Of a stretch of DNA of 64,000 nucleotides, positions 1-11,665 are shown one piece after another; position 1 is the first letter of the stretch, and each line of letters opens with the position of its first letter. Origin of the DNA: Megalopta genalis. Taxonomy: Eukaryota > Arthropoda > Insecta > Hymenoptera > Halictidae. Below the pieces are notes generated by a model. That model saw only the letters and a program-made list of their open reading frames with translations, was not told the origin of the DNA and did not search any database. The position numbers were made by a program, and so were the translations under genes. The stretch covers positions 806,001 to 870,000 of the forward strand of contig NW_027476112.1 of NCBI RefSeq assembly GCF_051020955.1. The letters are read 5' to 3'.

Positions 1-65
1 CACTAAGAATTATGTTGCGGCACCACGTAATTCCGAATAAAAAAAACATGAAAAAAGTGTAGAAT

Positions 66-216
66 AATATTTTTTTGTTTAGGATTTAGTTTTCGAGAAA
101 ATCGAGATTGAAAATTTGCTAAGCGATGTACATCGCTTATAGCCGGACAAGCGTATGTACAAAGCAAGGTTTAAAACTTGGTTTTCTCGAAAACGAAATC
201 CTAAAGAAAAAAGAAG
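66..216. repeat. Short inverted repeat (hairpin)
   Basis: The segment near 72-104 (taggatttagttttcgaga...) is mirrored near 180-211 (tctcgaaaacgaaatccta), leaving a spacer of about 75 bp. Each arm is about 30 bp with a few mismatches. It looks like a foldback or MITE-like repeat; I see no coding sequence and no clear TSD. Confidence 0.55.
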
Positions 217-2170
217 TCACTCTATATCATTTTTATTTCTTTTTTATGAAGAATAACCCGGTGCCCGCTTGTAGATAGTTTCAGGAATATCCTGTACATA
301 TTTTTCAACAGGGTGATGCCGCGAATTTTTTTCTCGTGGATTGATCAGCAAGGTCACATCGTTGAAAATTGTTGCGAAAGTCATAACCATGCATTATGCA
401 AATGGCAGATAACGTGAAAACATTGCCGAATGACAAAAATGTATTTAAGATGATAAGAAGCAATTAGAGCAAACAACTAATAAAGAAACTTCGTAGATAA
501 TGACGACTGTTAATAAATGTGGAAAGATGGAGCCACAAAACATTAGGCACTCAATATTATTCCTTGATTTATTGACATACATAACTTTTAGTTAAGTGTG
601 CTAACATTTTGTCCGACTGTATTTCCATAAAAATTCTCTTTTTTCAAATAAAATTGTTTACACTTGCGAAATGCAATTTTATTTCATTTGACTATGTTTA
701 TAGTGGTATTTTGCAAATTTATATAGAAACAGTATTTTAGTTGTAATGTTACATAAATAAAAATTACATTAGTTTTAAAGTATGCTATCTTTTTGTTAGA
801 TACTGTATTATCCCGAAATGAAAACTAGGAAGCATATAATCGGAGACTTGAGACCAAGCATCCACATATTCGACACTTTCCTATCTTTATTTGAAAAACG
901 ATTCTATGAATATTGATTTGTTTTTATTCTGGAACAATGTAGTTACGTGTTGATAATTAAGTGGCATTTTTATTTGTCGGACAAATTATCGACTAATAAA
1001 ATTATTTATTTCAAACACGTCGAATAAAGATACTTATTTTATTAGGACCCTCCAATATTGCATAAAGATGAAGAAGTATCTTTTGTTCGTAACGTTTCTA
1101 TAATTTATTATCTAAATAATGTACAACTCTGCTGGGTTGTCATTTGTTTCGCAATTACAAGATGCAAATGAATTTCAGCATAAATTATATTGCAAAAATA
1201 TCGTACAGTGTTTATGATGAAATAGTTGAAAATGTTAAATATATATAAATTTTAATCGAGTAGTACATATATTTAATCGATCCAAAAGTTTCAGTCATAT
1301 TACTACGAGATCGATTAATATTGTATAAAAAAATAATGCACCGTCAGACATAATAAAATTCGTTTATTAGAAGTAAGTTAAAAAGATTAAATATTTAAAT
1401 TATGGAAAAAATTATAACTTAAATTACATTGCACACACACACAGCTACTGCAGTAACTCGAAATTTTATATTATTTTCACGATTCCCTTAGTTTCGTTAA
1501 TATCATTTAGTCCAAGTAGACTAATAAATATACGATCAAACCCTACCAGAAAATCTGAAAAATTTAAAACACTGATTGCAATAGATTATGTATTGAGGAA
1601 CAGTCTTTTCTCTATTCCTGCGAAAAAGAAACATATCAATTATTTTTCTTCCTCATTATTTTGAACCACAATTTTCTTCAAAAAAGAAGCTGACAAAATT
1701 CTTTAATATATTAGGAAAGGTCTATGGTTTATTTAGAAATGGTTTCATAAAAAAGAAACGAAATACGTCGAGATACACCATATGCTGTGCAATGCTTCGA
1801 AATTCTCGTTTACGATAAGTATAGTTTCAGGACAGTCCTTCCGTCCTTGACAGCAATTGCAGGGAATACTATTTTATGGCACCTTCAAGTGGCTTTCTCG
1901 TTTAGGGTCTCCGACGATAAGAATCAAGCCGTCAGAGGAATGACTTACAGACGACTCGAGACAATAGATACGAACATGTGTACGCTAGAGGCGAGCAGGA
2001 CAAGGATGGCCCGCAACATCGAGATCCCATCGAATTAGGAAAGGACGAAAGAAATAGTATAAGCTTCTGATAGAATTGTTCGGTACCTATGAATGCATAG
2101 AAACATACGCCGCTTAAGTTATATAATCACTTTTAATGAAAAACAGCGATGTATCATTGACTGTAGTTTT
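217..2170. other. AT-rich stretch with no supported gene
   Basis: This is AT-rich DNA with many stops in all frames. The only notable open stretch (1787-2038, 83 codons) shows no recognisable domain and I treat it as chance. A short CA run (about 1433-1443) is present. I see no other structure. Confidence 0.6.
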
Positions 2171-2174
2171 CACA

Positions 2175-2740
2175 TAACAGTCTAATAAGATGTTGGATAA
2201 CCCTTGGATTTGAGGACTGCATTGCATCTGTGTGGCATAAATTCAGTCGGAATTTCTGATCATATTTTCGTGATTGTTTCCATTAATTCTGCTTTATTGT
2301 TAAAAGATCCCATTCCCTTGTGATAAATAACCAATTGTCGGATTTCAAAAGACGTATTTCTTCCTTTTCATTCCATTTTCACAAGTAAAGCGTCTGATAT
2401 CACCAATAATTTCTGTGGTACCGAGTTCTTACAACGAATTTTTATTTATTTATAAACAATATGTGTTAGCGGCGTCGTCAATGTAATACAATATTTTACT
2501 CTGGCATCTAAGATGTTGTGTCCGAATATTTTTGCGACGTTAAATTCTGTCACAATCTTGTTTATCGCTTATTATACAAAAGAACATGTGCAATAAATAA
2601 ACAAAATTTATTTTTCTACTTACTTTAAGAAGTGCTTTATTATATGAGGAAACGATTCAATAATACTACCATAAACAATAAAAGGGAGTAATAATTTTTC
2701 TAATAATATCGTGTCCGAATATTAATGGGAGTCACATGTA
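2175..2740 (-). mobile_element. Tc1-like transposon relic (transposase C-terminus and one terminal repeat)
   Basis: On the minus strand, about 2300-2180 decodes in broken frames to the typical Tc1 transposase tail: an 'NKAELMETI'-like segment, then 'PHRCNAVLKSKGYP'-like residues. The 2575-2740 part is nearly the same as 11497-11665 and ends in a terminal-repeat-like sequence (cgtgtccgaatattaatg). The catalytic DDE region is missing, so this is an internally deleted, inactive copy. Family assignment rests on the C-terminal pattern; exact ends are approximate. Confidence 0.6.
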
Positions 2741-5560
2741 TCTATTTAATATAAAGAATGTGAAATAAAACTGTAATAAGAAGTATATACATTCGGGTAA
2801 ACGATGGAATAAAAAATGCTCAAAAATTACTTTTGCCTATATCTTTATCCGAAATATATTTAAAACATTAAGAACTCAATTTTGAAAAAAATTGAGAAAG
2901 AGCAATACTTATGAACAAAATTAGCCTCATCGGCGCTCGCACAACGTTCAAAAGACTCGTATCTCGCTCGTTCCATCAACCAACGACGTTGTAATCATAA
3001 CGAAGATTTTGTATATCACGCATATCATAGTTTCATATCTTGAATTTCGTGTTCCTAGTTAAATAATCGAAAGTTTGGTTTCTATTTTTTATAACATTGT
3101 TTCACTCCCACAAAAAATCTGGCAAAGATTGCTGACAACATCAGAGATTGCTGCTTTCGGCAATATCCTCCGATAGAATTAAAATGGCGAAGACAAGATT
3201 TGTCATTTCCGAAAAATTTGCAACTTTCCGTTTTGTTTTTTCGTTCTCTATTTTTTTGTGATCACATTTTACGATCGAAAAATCTGAAAAAATTCTCTAA
3301 CATATGGCCTGTTATACAAAATGGATCAAATCTTTCTCAAAATTTTAAAATGCCATCGTTCATCAGTTGGTAAGTATGAACAAAACTTTGAAACTGTTTT
3401 AAGTAATTATATTTAATTACATATTTTTTGAGGTTAGCAATCTGTTGTTAAGAAGTTAAAAATTTTTAGGTTAAATCACTGCATACTACGTCGACGTATT
3501 TTTCGTCTGCTCTCTAATGCGGCTCGGTTTGCACCGAATGACGTGTTTATGATTAATCGATTAATTTAATCATTTTCCAGTTATTTTACCTTATTATTAA
3601 TAAAAATATTAATACAACTTCGACAAACGCAAAAGTAGACAGCAAATAAAGGATGGATATAATTATTATGTAATACGACACTTTTTTATTTCTTATTTTT
3701 TCTTAACGGTAATTGTAAAATTTTTCCCACTGTAATTGTGAGGTTTTTGTGATTATAAATTAAGATCAAATACAATATAATTTTTGTAAGATTATATCTT
3801 ATAAAATTACAAATTTTATAAAAAATATAAATATACTTTTCATATTAATATTTACTTAATTTTTTTTATTCCAACCAATAAAACGACAACATAAACATTT
3901 TTGTTTTTGTAATTTAAGGTAAAAAATTAGTATTGAGATGAGTCGATTTATACATACTATGTTTGTTCTTATTTTAATCAGAAAAATCTTACAAACACAT
4001 TTATGCAAATTTTATTTAAAAATAAACAAAAAGAAGGATGTTTCATCTGTGCATTATGTATTTTGTACCTGTTGTCCCATATTCAAGCCCGGATTAGATT
4101 ACGATCCATGTGACTCGTTCGACTTTGAATTTTTTCGGCATGTCAAGGGGAGCCCCCAACCCCCCTCAGTAGTAAGTGAAAAACTACCTAGAACTACCAT
4201 GCACTTATGCAAACATAAGCAAAATGACCTATGCAAACGTAATAAGTGGTACCACTCAAGAAGGAATTGAACGAATTTTCAAGAAACCAATCACATTTCA
4301 AGATAGGCGTATACAATCCTGTATGAGTGGAGAGTGTTCACAGTCGCGATAACGTGGGAATGATTGGCCTCTCGAATGTATTTAGAATGTTGATTCAATT
4401 ACGAATTATTTTAATCACGAGTGTAATTGAAATACAATATAATATATATGTATGTATAATTATTTGTTGTTTGAAAGTTTAAATGAAAGAGAAAAATAAT
4501 TACTTATTATTTATATAGATATAAACAAATTATTTGAAATAATAAAATATGTTTATTAATTACGAATACGATTTCAATTGTTACTTATTAATTATCATTT
4601 AATTGTTAAGTATTTATTATTCATGCGGTACACCGTGTCCAATAAATAATAATTACGTCGTAGTTATTAATAATATTTTAATTTATTTATTAAGTACATT
4701 GTAATTCGTAATTAATGTAATTGAAATACTTAGTATTTTGTAATTATACTCCTATTGAATTACAAATCACCTTGTATTTTAATTAAATGGCGATCTCAAT
4801 TTCGAATTACATTGTAATTGAATTACTTTGTAATTATAATTCCTTGAGAAATTCAAATGTTCGCCAGATCCTTATCCTTAACCGATAAGGATTTGATGAA
4901 TTGTCCGCGAAAGACCGCAATTTCTAAAAAGCATTCCATAAATCGCTCAAGTACTTTTCCATCTAAGGAAAATCCACTGTAGGTTGGTTCCTCAACTTTC
5001 TCAACTCAACTTCCAAAGCTATACAATTACGTTATAATTTTGAAACATTAATAACATTAATAATTTTGAACATTATAACTTTTTCACCCGCTAGACGCGC
5101 CACGTCGCTGTGCGGGACTCTCGCACATGCGTCGCTTGTCCTCACTCCTTGCGTAGGCTTTTTCGTGAATAGGTTGGTCGTAACATATAAATTCCTTACA
5201 AACAACAAATACATATATAGAAGTGTGGTGACATGAAACAAACGTCTGACTTGCAGAATGTCTTATCGAGCACTGTCGTTCGAGTATGTTCAAGTAGACG
5301 CAAGTGTAGCGCGAGGCTACGCCTACTAATAATGCTGCATGCTCGATAATTTCAATCCCTGATTTACATGGATGGATCTCGATAGGAGTCATATAGTATT
5401 ACATAAAAGTCATTGACGTACCATATCAGCCGCAAGTTTCGAATCGTTATCCCATTAAAAATAGTATGTCATTCCCATTCCTAATTAACCCGCACTTTTT
5501 TGCTAATTTTCTTTTCATATGTCAAAATTCAAGTGTTTACCCATTTTATTACGTCTATAA
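2741..5560. other. AT-rich stretch with degenerate low-complexity DNA
   Basis: I see no supported gene. 3938-4270 is open for 110 codons but has no recognisable domain. 4380-4860 is built from imperfect repeats of taattac/gtaatt motifs and looks like decayed low-complexity or MITE-type DNA. 5085-5170 is a more GC-rich patch of unknown origin. Confidence 0.5.
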
Positions 5561-5564
5561 ACAC

Positions 5565-5835
5565 TAATTCTCCGACTCAGAGAGAGATTTGCTTCGCAAA
5601 TTCCACTCTCTTTGTTTTATTCACTTCACTGATGTACGGTTGCTTCCTCACAATTTTGCTTTTAAATCCTGCCCAATGTAATTTGAATCGTTCTTGTATG
5701 CATTTGATTTTTATTTCGTTCCTGGACTTTTGATACAATCTCAGACGCACTTATATCTGGCTTCTTTTTAATAATCCTAAGAATTTCATGTTTTTGTACT
5801 GTTAATTTTTTTGGTCTGCCACTCGGTGCAATATT
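5565..5835 (-). pseudogene. Tc1-like transposase, N-terminal DNA-binding part (fragment)
   Basis: Minus-strand translation gives an AT-hook-like GRPKKLT, then a helix-turn-helix segment (ILRIIKKKPDISASEIV), then the second HTH (MHTRTIQITLGRI), a stop/frameshift, and 'NKTKRVEFAKQ'. This is the order of the Tc1 transposase paired-like DNA-binding domain. The catalytic half is absent and no open frame remains, so it is a dead fragment. It sits 140 bp left of the hAT element; whether that element landed in the same Tc1 copy is unclear. Confidence 0.75.
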
Positions 5836-5974
5836 CTTTCTTTTCTATATTTATTTACTAAGGTAAATGGGTTATTTACTGTGTTCATTAAAGTGTCGTC
5901 CTAAGTTTTCGACAAATTAAATGGTTTTTTTAACTCATATCGCAATTCTTAAAATATTTAAAATATATGTTGAT

Positions 5975-6447
5975 TAGAGGTGTGCGTGAACTCGGGATTT
6001 CCCGAAACCCGATGCTTGGAACGGGATGAGAAGATGTGTATCGGGTCGGGACGAGATCGGGACGACAATATTCAAGATTCCTGAAAACATTCGATTTTCT
6101 ATGCTACCAATTATTACAAAACGACACATCGCCGTACCTAGTACAAAATTGACTAGCGAAAAGATGTTTTCAACAATTGGAAATATCGTTGCAATCGAGA
6201 GAACCAAGCTCTATTACATACTGTCATACGTAGAGGATTTTAAATCAAACTATACATATCTTACTTTTCTGGTTTGTTAAAAAATATAAAATTTTGCAAA
6301 ATAAACTGCAACAATGGAAATCAAAAATCTTTAACTAGGACCGTATTAAAAAAAAGACGCGCTCCCAGTATTTTAAGAAGTCCTAAACATTTTCGGAAAA
6401 CCCGAAAGTTTCAAGATCCCGTCCTGATCCGTACTCGCACACCTCTA
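5975..6447 (+). mobile_element. Small hAT-type element with terminal repeats and 8-bp TSD
   Basis: The ends are inverted copies of tagaggtgtgcg, followed on both sides by related cggga-rich sequence. The flanks atgttgat (5967-5974) and acattgat (6448-6455) match at 6 of 8 bases, the TSD length expected for hAT. Inside, about 6110-6235 on the plus strand encodes a hAT C-terminal dimerisation-like piece: 'VPSTKLTSEKMFSTIGNI' followed by a K/L helix. Only this piece of transposase remains, so the copy is a non-autonomous deletion derivative. Confidence 0.7.
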
Positions 6448-6455
6448 ACATTGAT

Positions 6456-7190
6456 GTCTATTATATAATATAAATACAAATTTTATGATAACCAAAATAT
6501 ATAAAGAACACAAAATAATTAACAAAATCTAATATAAAAATCAGTTTTCGATCGAATTACTGCGCTCTTAAAAAATGAAAAGTTAATTACTATGTGTCAG
6601 TAACTGAGCCTTTTCTAATTACCATGTGCCAATTTCTGATCACTCATCTAGTTACCGTGTGTCGATTTCTGTGCACTGATCTAATTAGATCTAATTTGAT
6701 GCAATCAGTTCTAGGTAAATACTAAACTTCGAAAATTGTATGAGCTTTAGGTATCATAACTTATTATACATGTTTCAGTACTTGCAATATTATTTTAAAA
6801 AAGGAAAGAAAATTACGTGCAGTGTCCATACATTTCACAGACCAAGAAATTAACGTTAAATGCAATACGCAGTTTGTCATAAGAGGGCTCTGTAATCACA
6901 ACGCACGTATTCGGAAGCCTAGCTTCCGATGTAGCTGAGTAGAATCCATTCTTCTTTTAGTTTAATAGCGAGGTTAGGACCTCGTCATCCGGTCTGGTAA
7001 CGGTCAGATGTAGTTCAGAACAACACTTCTCCGTCAGTCCGGCCGTCTTACGGTGAGGCTATGTCTGTGGACCGTACTGATCTGTTGGTGTGAGTTTTAC
7101 GATGTACCCGCGGTGACGTTTGTATAAATGGATCTCAAAGGTCGTTACGTTACCTTTCATTTGGCATCCTTACGGGCATTCCTACACTAT
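6456..7190. other. No supported gene
   Basis: The left half is AT-rich. 6895-7140 is more GC-rich and could be the leader of a lost retroelement or part of an untranslated exon, but I recognise no domain. Confidence 0.4.
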
Positions 7191-7198
7191 TGTTTCAG

Positions 7199-7381
7199 AT
7201 GCATCGTAATCGGCTGATATTGGCTAACGAGACCGGCGATACCGATGCTGCAACGAAGCATCCCGGAGGATCGAGAGCTTCCGAAATATTGAACCGAAAG
7301 AAACAGAACGTCGCAATCATTCTCCAGCATTCCAGGAACGTGTCCAGGAAGAAATAAAAGAAGATCGCGGAGACACCGCAG
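7199..7381 (+). other. Exon-like segment flanked by splice consensus sites
   Basis: A strong 3' splice site (ctattgtttcag) precedes the segment and a consensus 5' splice site (ccgcag then gtatgt) follows it. The segment starts with an ATG that opens a 53-codon frame ending before the donor; the other two frames stop early. If it is a real exon it would be untranslated or the end of a small frame. No domain is recognised. Confidence 0.25.
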
Positions 7382-7514
7382 GTATGTATCAGTTTCGATC
7401 GTGAATGTACACATGACCATTGTACCATTTTTATATCTTTACATTTTTACATTTTTATTAAATTATTTCGTCATTAAAGTCATACTTCGAATACGCCCAT
7501 CCCAATCCTACAAA

Positions 7515-8050
7515 TACTCTGGCGGACAAAATGATAAGGAACCTCAATGTTTTTGAGGATGAACATCTATTTGTTCATATACATGGAAAATGAATACACG
7601 TCAAAATATGGTAGTATTTTTGACGTAATACATGCAGAAATGAAATAAATCGTTCGATTCATTTGTTATTTATGCAAAATAGTGAAATTTTGTGTGGACG
7701 AAATGATAAGGCACTTTAAATATGAAACAAAAATGCTTTGACGTTGTCCCCGTTTTGACCGGTGGTTAAGCTGGAAAATGAGGCCAACTCCGGGATTTTA
7801 CAGGCTCCTAGGCAGACCACCCGACATAATGCACGATATTCGGGAATTCGATTCATGACGCAGGAAAATTCGTTCGGGTAGAGTGCCAGGCGAGCCCACC
7901 TGAGACGCATTCGATCAGCCTATCTTTCGGACATCCGATCCCTTTTACCTGCGCTACCATGTACGCCGTTATAATTGTACATGCATTCGATCACGTACGC
8001 CACAATGACAAAAGGTATAAAAGAGTAATAATACAGTCGTTCATTGGTAA
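7515..8050 (+). mobile_element. Tc1-like transposon relic with IR/DR-like end
   Basis: Two direct copies of a Tc1-type terminal motif (ggacaaaatgataagg near 7523; ggacgaaatgataagg near 7696) lie about 170 bp apart, as in the IR/DR ends of Sleeping-Beauty-like elements. Downstream, plus-strand 7768-7960 decodes with stops to a segment resembling the second Tc1 DNA-binding helix-turn-helix (RQTTRHNARYSG...SARRAHLRRIR). The rest of the transposase and the other end are not visible. Moderate-to-low confidence in the coding part, better for the repeats. Confidence 0.5.
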
Positions 8051-8716
8051 TCAAGCATAATACATTCCTTACCTTACTTATCAGCTCTGTACTATTACGC
8101 CACGGCTAATATACGTAAATTACTGAATAAAACCGTCTTATAAATTAAATCGAAGTTCCTATTTAAGTGCTGTATTTTTATTTTTAAAAATATACGCGGA
8201 TAATTTCCTTGTGACAATAGCGACGTCGCGATTCGGCATAATTCGCTGATCACAGCACAATACACGTGTGCCAATAATTAGGCCAGTATCCTCCCCCTCC
8301 CCTATATGTACTTCGTTTATGCTAAAGTAGCGACTACCATTTGGGATCAATTGTTCTTTTCCACCTTGTGCCATCCACGTAGACCGAGAATTTTTCTCAT
8401 CAAGTATACTTAAAACCATTTATTTGTTGATCGCGTCTGCGATTCTGTAATAAAGACTCGACGTGTTTACATGTATTTAATCGTTTATTTAGGTTCAACC
8501 ATTCCGACTAACAGTCTCCCATTTTGGGATAGTTCCAGCCCCGAACAGAAATGAATAACACATGAAAAGGATGAAGCAGGGCTATGTTAGAGGAGGAAAC
8601 ACAAATTTTTTGAAAAGATGATTATTTATTGTATAATAAGGATGACGAACAATTATGACAGAGGAAGAAAATTGTAACTTTGTTTTTAAAAATTCATTAT
8701 TTAATTATTTATTTTT
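8051..8716. other. No supported gene
   Basis: 8159-8419 is open on the minus strand for 86 codons and has a protein-like composition, but I cannot assign it; it may be a retroelement fragment. The remainder is AT-rich and featureless. Confidence 0.35.
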
Positions 8717-8960
8717 ATTGGGATTATGGCTTGGATTATTTATCAAATAAACTGTACAACGTACAAAGTAAACTGTACAAAGTTTTACTAAAACTTTTAT
8801 TATAATTTTCATTTTCAAGAAGATATATGTACGTTATGCACGAACGACTGAGCGCCCAAATTCAACTAACAGACTGCGACTGAATATCGTCCGCGTATAT
8901 ATCTTTTTGATGTGATCTTCTCCACCAATTAAAGACGGTCATTCATCGCGTTTTACATTG
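8717..8960 (+). repeat. Dispersed repeat, copy A
   Basis: This segment matches 31767-31989 over most of its length: it begins attgggatta.ggcttggatt, passes tatatgtacg, cgactgagcg and cttctccaccaat, and ends cattcatcgcg.gttacattg. It contains TATA-like sequence and could be an LTR or leader of an LTR retroelement; no protein is encoded. Confidence 0.65.
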
Positions 8961-9520
8961 TATGCTACCGTTGGTATGCTCTAACGACACCGGCGATAAT
9001 GTGTGTATCGCGGTGTGTATTTACAAGTTACAGTTTATATTACCGCCTGTGCGCGCTTAAGACACCGGTGCAATGAAATCTGATAATTTCGAACTTCAGT
9101 CCCAAGTAAACTATAAATTAATTTTTGTCCAAGGCTACAGTTACTTTTTCAACAATTTTAGATTACAACTATTACTACTACTACTACTATTGGTTGTCCT
9201 TTTAATAAATATATGTACTATTAACTGAATACGCTTGGTAATGATATAATGAGTAAAAGAAAAGTGATAATAATAGAATACACCTATATCGGCCATGAAT
9301 TGAATTTTGATGAAATCGAATCGATTATGAATTGGGTACGAGGTGTGAAATCCAATCGAATAAAAAAATGGATCGTGTGCTACGAATTAGTTCGCGGTAA
9401 ATTAGTATAACAACAATCCACCACCGTCCCTGATAGATCCGCATTTTTTAAAAACTGCTACGCAATACATAGTTCTTTTCTAGCACATGTTTATATATTT
9501 TGCATGTTTGTATTTTTTCA
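8961..9520. other. No supported gene
   Basis: There is a short CTA microsatellite at about 9172-9190. The rest is AT-rich and I see nothing else. Confidence 0.5.
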
Positions 9521-10495
9521 GAAGTAAACAAGCTGTAGGAACAAAAATGATGCGCAACGCACGAGTCGACGAAATGAAGATTATGCAAGAAATGCCCGAA
9601 AAATCTCAAACCCATATTCATTGTCAGAAAGCATTTCATCATCGAGGCAGGGATGCAGAAGAAATCACGTGCACGATCCATCATCGCCGAAGGATTCAAC
9701 ATTGTGGACTTACGGTCCGTGGTCGAACAAGTTTAGTGATAGGATATTACTCAAGAACGTTTGCGTGTACCACTGGTTTAAGGAGCTCAGGATTAACAAC
9801 AACAATGTGCGACCCGACATTTCACCGGGACGTTCGAGCGACTCAAATGAGTTGCGAGCTAAGATATCTTGACGCAGTATTGGAACCTAATACTTTAGAA
9901 GAGACATTGTCAATTAAACAATATCAAGATCATACGATTCGTGGATTAAGAAATAAATTGGAAACAAGCGAGGAAAAACATTATGAATTAAGGGACGGTT
10001 ATTTTATAGGAAAATAGAAAAATTAATAATGATAAATTGTTATTTTACGTACCCGCGTGTTTAGAAAATAATATTATTAGGCTAATGACAATTATATAAA
10101 TATATATAAATTAAATAATATATAAATATATATAAATTATTAGGATCATGACAATTTGGGGCATGTAGGTATTGACAAAGTCATCGATGACATAAGACAA
10201 ATATACTGGTTTCCGCAAATGCGACAAAAGATTAAACAATATAATTTTAGCTAATTAGTGGTAGACAGGAGAGGTTTTTGCATAGTTTACCTGAAGGTGA
10301 CCTACCATTTCAGACAATTCATGTGGATCATTACGGAGAAGTGTGGAGAAGGTTTTAAATATGTTTTGGCAGTAGTGGATGGGTTTACCAAATTCGTTAG
10401 ACTGTTTGCTTGTAGATCGACAAGATCTGAAGAAGTGATTCGAAATTTGACAGAGTTTGAAATGAAACATTGTGTCAGATTGTTCGAAAACTGAA
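9520..10495 (+). pseudogene. Ty3/Gypsy-type pol relic (RNase H end and integrase start)
   Basis: 9870-10016 ends in a segment typical of the linker before a Gypsy integrase ('NKLETSEEKHYELRDGYF'). 10142-10240 continues with 'HVGIDKVIDDIRQIYWFPQM', the zinc-binding-domain region of the integrase. 10300-10440 shows the start of the catalytic core (GFKYVLAVVDGFTKFVRL) and a following helix. Several stops and frameshifts separate these blocks, and the remaining core is lost. A 63-bp microduplication lies between the first two blocks. Confidence 0.7.
10076..10158. repeat. Microduplication with AT microsatellite inside the Gypsy relic
   Basis: The phrase attagg..aatgacaatt occurs at about 10076-10096 and again at about 10139-10158, with a tataaatatata-type AT run between and a repeated aaatatatataaatta unit. 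It looks like a local slippage duplication. Confidence 0.5.
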
Positions 10496-10900
10496 ACGAT
10501 ACCGCATTGTGAATAAGTTTAAGTTTGTGTGTGAATGTATGGGTATTTGTTGCATTCCGTAAGACTTATTTTTATTATTTCTTATTTACGTTTTGTGTAA
10601 TATGAATTGTATATTTTTTAAGATCTAACTCTTGAGAATAAAGTTGGGATTCTTTGGTGACCATGGATGGTCACTCTACAGTTCAGGATTGGCCGAACTG
10701 TAGAATGAATCGTGTTAGCTGTGGGATGCGATCGATAAGAAGATTGTTTAATACATTACGATGTTTATTCGAGCCGAGCCTTTGTGAAATAAACAATTTA
10801 AAACTTCGACTCAGAATAATAAATTTGCCGATTCATTTCCTACAGTATCATGATACAAATGTAGAGCGACCAGATCTGGGATGAGATCCTGACTACAGGA
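10496..10900. other. No supported gene
   Basis: The DNA continues AT-rich after the integrase relic. 10654-10884 is open for 76 codons without a recognisable domain. It could be the remains of the same retroelement. Confidence 0.4.
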
Positions 10901-10904
10901 ATCC

Positions 10905-11495
10905 TTTCCAACTCCTCAATAGTCCAAGAAACCGAGCCAACAACAAAACTATATCAGTCACCTCCTACGAAAATGCCAAACGAGAATACGCCCCAACCAA
11001 GGACCAAGCCATAATACTGCATGCTGTAGATGGTATTACCGTCAGGGACTATGCATTAGCCATAGGAAAGATAATAGGCCCCAGATCTATCAAATACATA
11101 TCGAGAATTTCAAACGGTAGGGTATGCACATACCTAGATAACAAAGAAACTGTCAGCAACATAACAGCAAAATTCAAATCAATTACCATCAGCAACACAA
11201 ATATTGAAGTCCAACCTATGATTTTGCCGACCCAACGTATCGAGCTGTCAAATGTAGCATCGATCATCCCAAATTCAGTAATTGAAAATGCATTTAGAAC
11301 CAATAACATCAAACTCTGCTCTAGAATAACCGACCTGAGAGCAGAGATATCTGACCCTGAATTTGTGCAGCTTTAGACGTCAAGTATACGTCGATATCGA
11401 CGTCCTAAACAAATTTCCAAGCACATTCTTAATTAATTTTGACGATACCCTACACAGAATTTTTGCCTCTACTGACAAACAGATTTGCTTAGTAT
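10905..11495 (+). pseudogene. LINE ORF1 relic (I/jockey-like nucleic-acid-binding protein)
   Basis: From about 10955 a plus-strand frame reads to 11373 without an ATG. It holds segments I associate with ORF1 of insect I/jockey-group LINEs ('YALAIGKIIGPRSIKYISR', 'NGRVCTYLDNKETVSNI'). After a stop/frameshift at 11371-11373 the next frame continues with 'FRRQVYVDI' and 'LINFDDTLHRIFASTDKQ', the region just before the zinc knuckles. The zinc knuckles are missing because an unrelated Tc1-like end begins at about 11497. ORF2 is not seen here. Confidence 0.6.
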
Positions 11496-11496
11496 A

Positions 11497-11665
11497 CAAA
11501 AGAATATGCGCAATAAATAAACAAAATTTATGTTTCTACTTACTATAAGAAGTGCTTTATTGTATGAGAAAACTATTGATTCAATAATACTATCATAAAT
11601 AATAAAAGAGAGTAATAATTTTTCTAATAATATCGTGACCGAATATTAATGTGAATCACTGTACT
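11497..11665. mobile_element. Tc1-like terminal segment inserted in the LINE relic
   Basis: This is nearly identical to 2575-2740 (caataaataaacaaaattta, then aagtgctttat, then ctaataatatcgtg). The right end read on the minus strand is cagtgattcacattaata next to a TA, the usual Tc1 end and target. Only one end and a short internal part are present. Confidence 0.55.

Noticed and set aside
3938..4270. 110-codon frame
   Set aside because: No domain, AT-rich surroundings, no splice or promoter signals; length is possible by chance.
5084..5392. 102-codon minus-strand frame overlapping a second frame
   Set aside because: No recognisable domain, and two overlapping frames suggest a composition effect.
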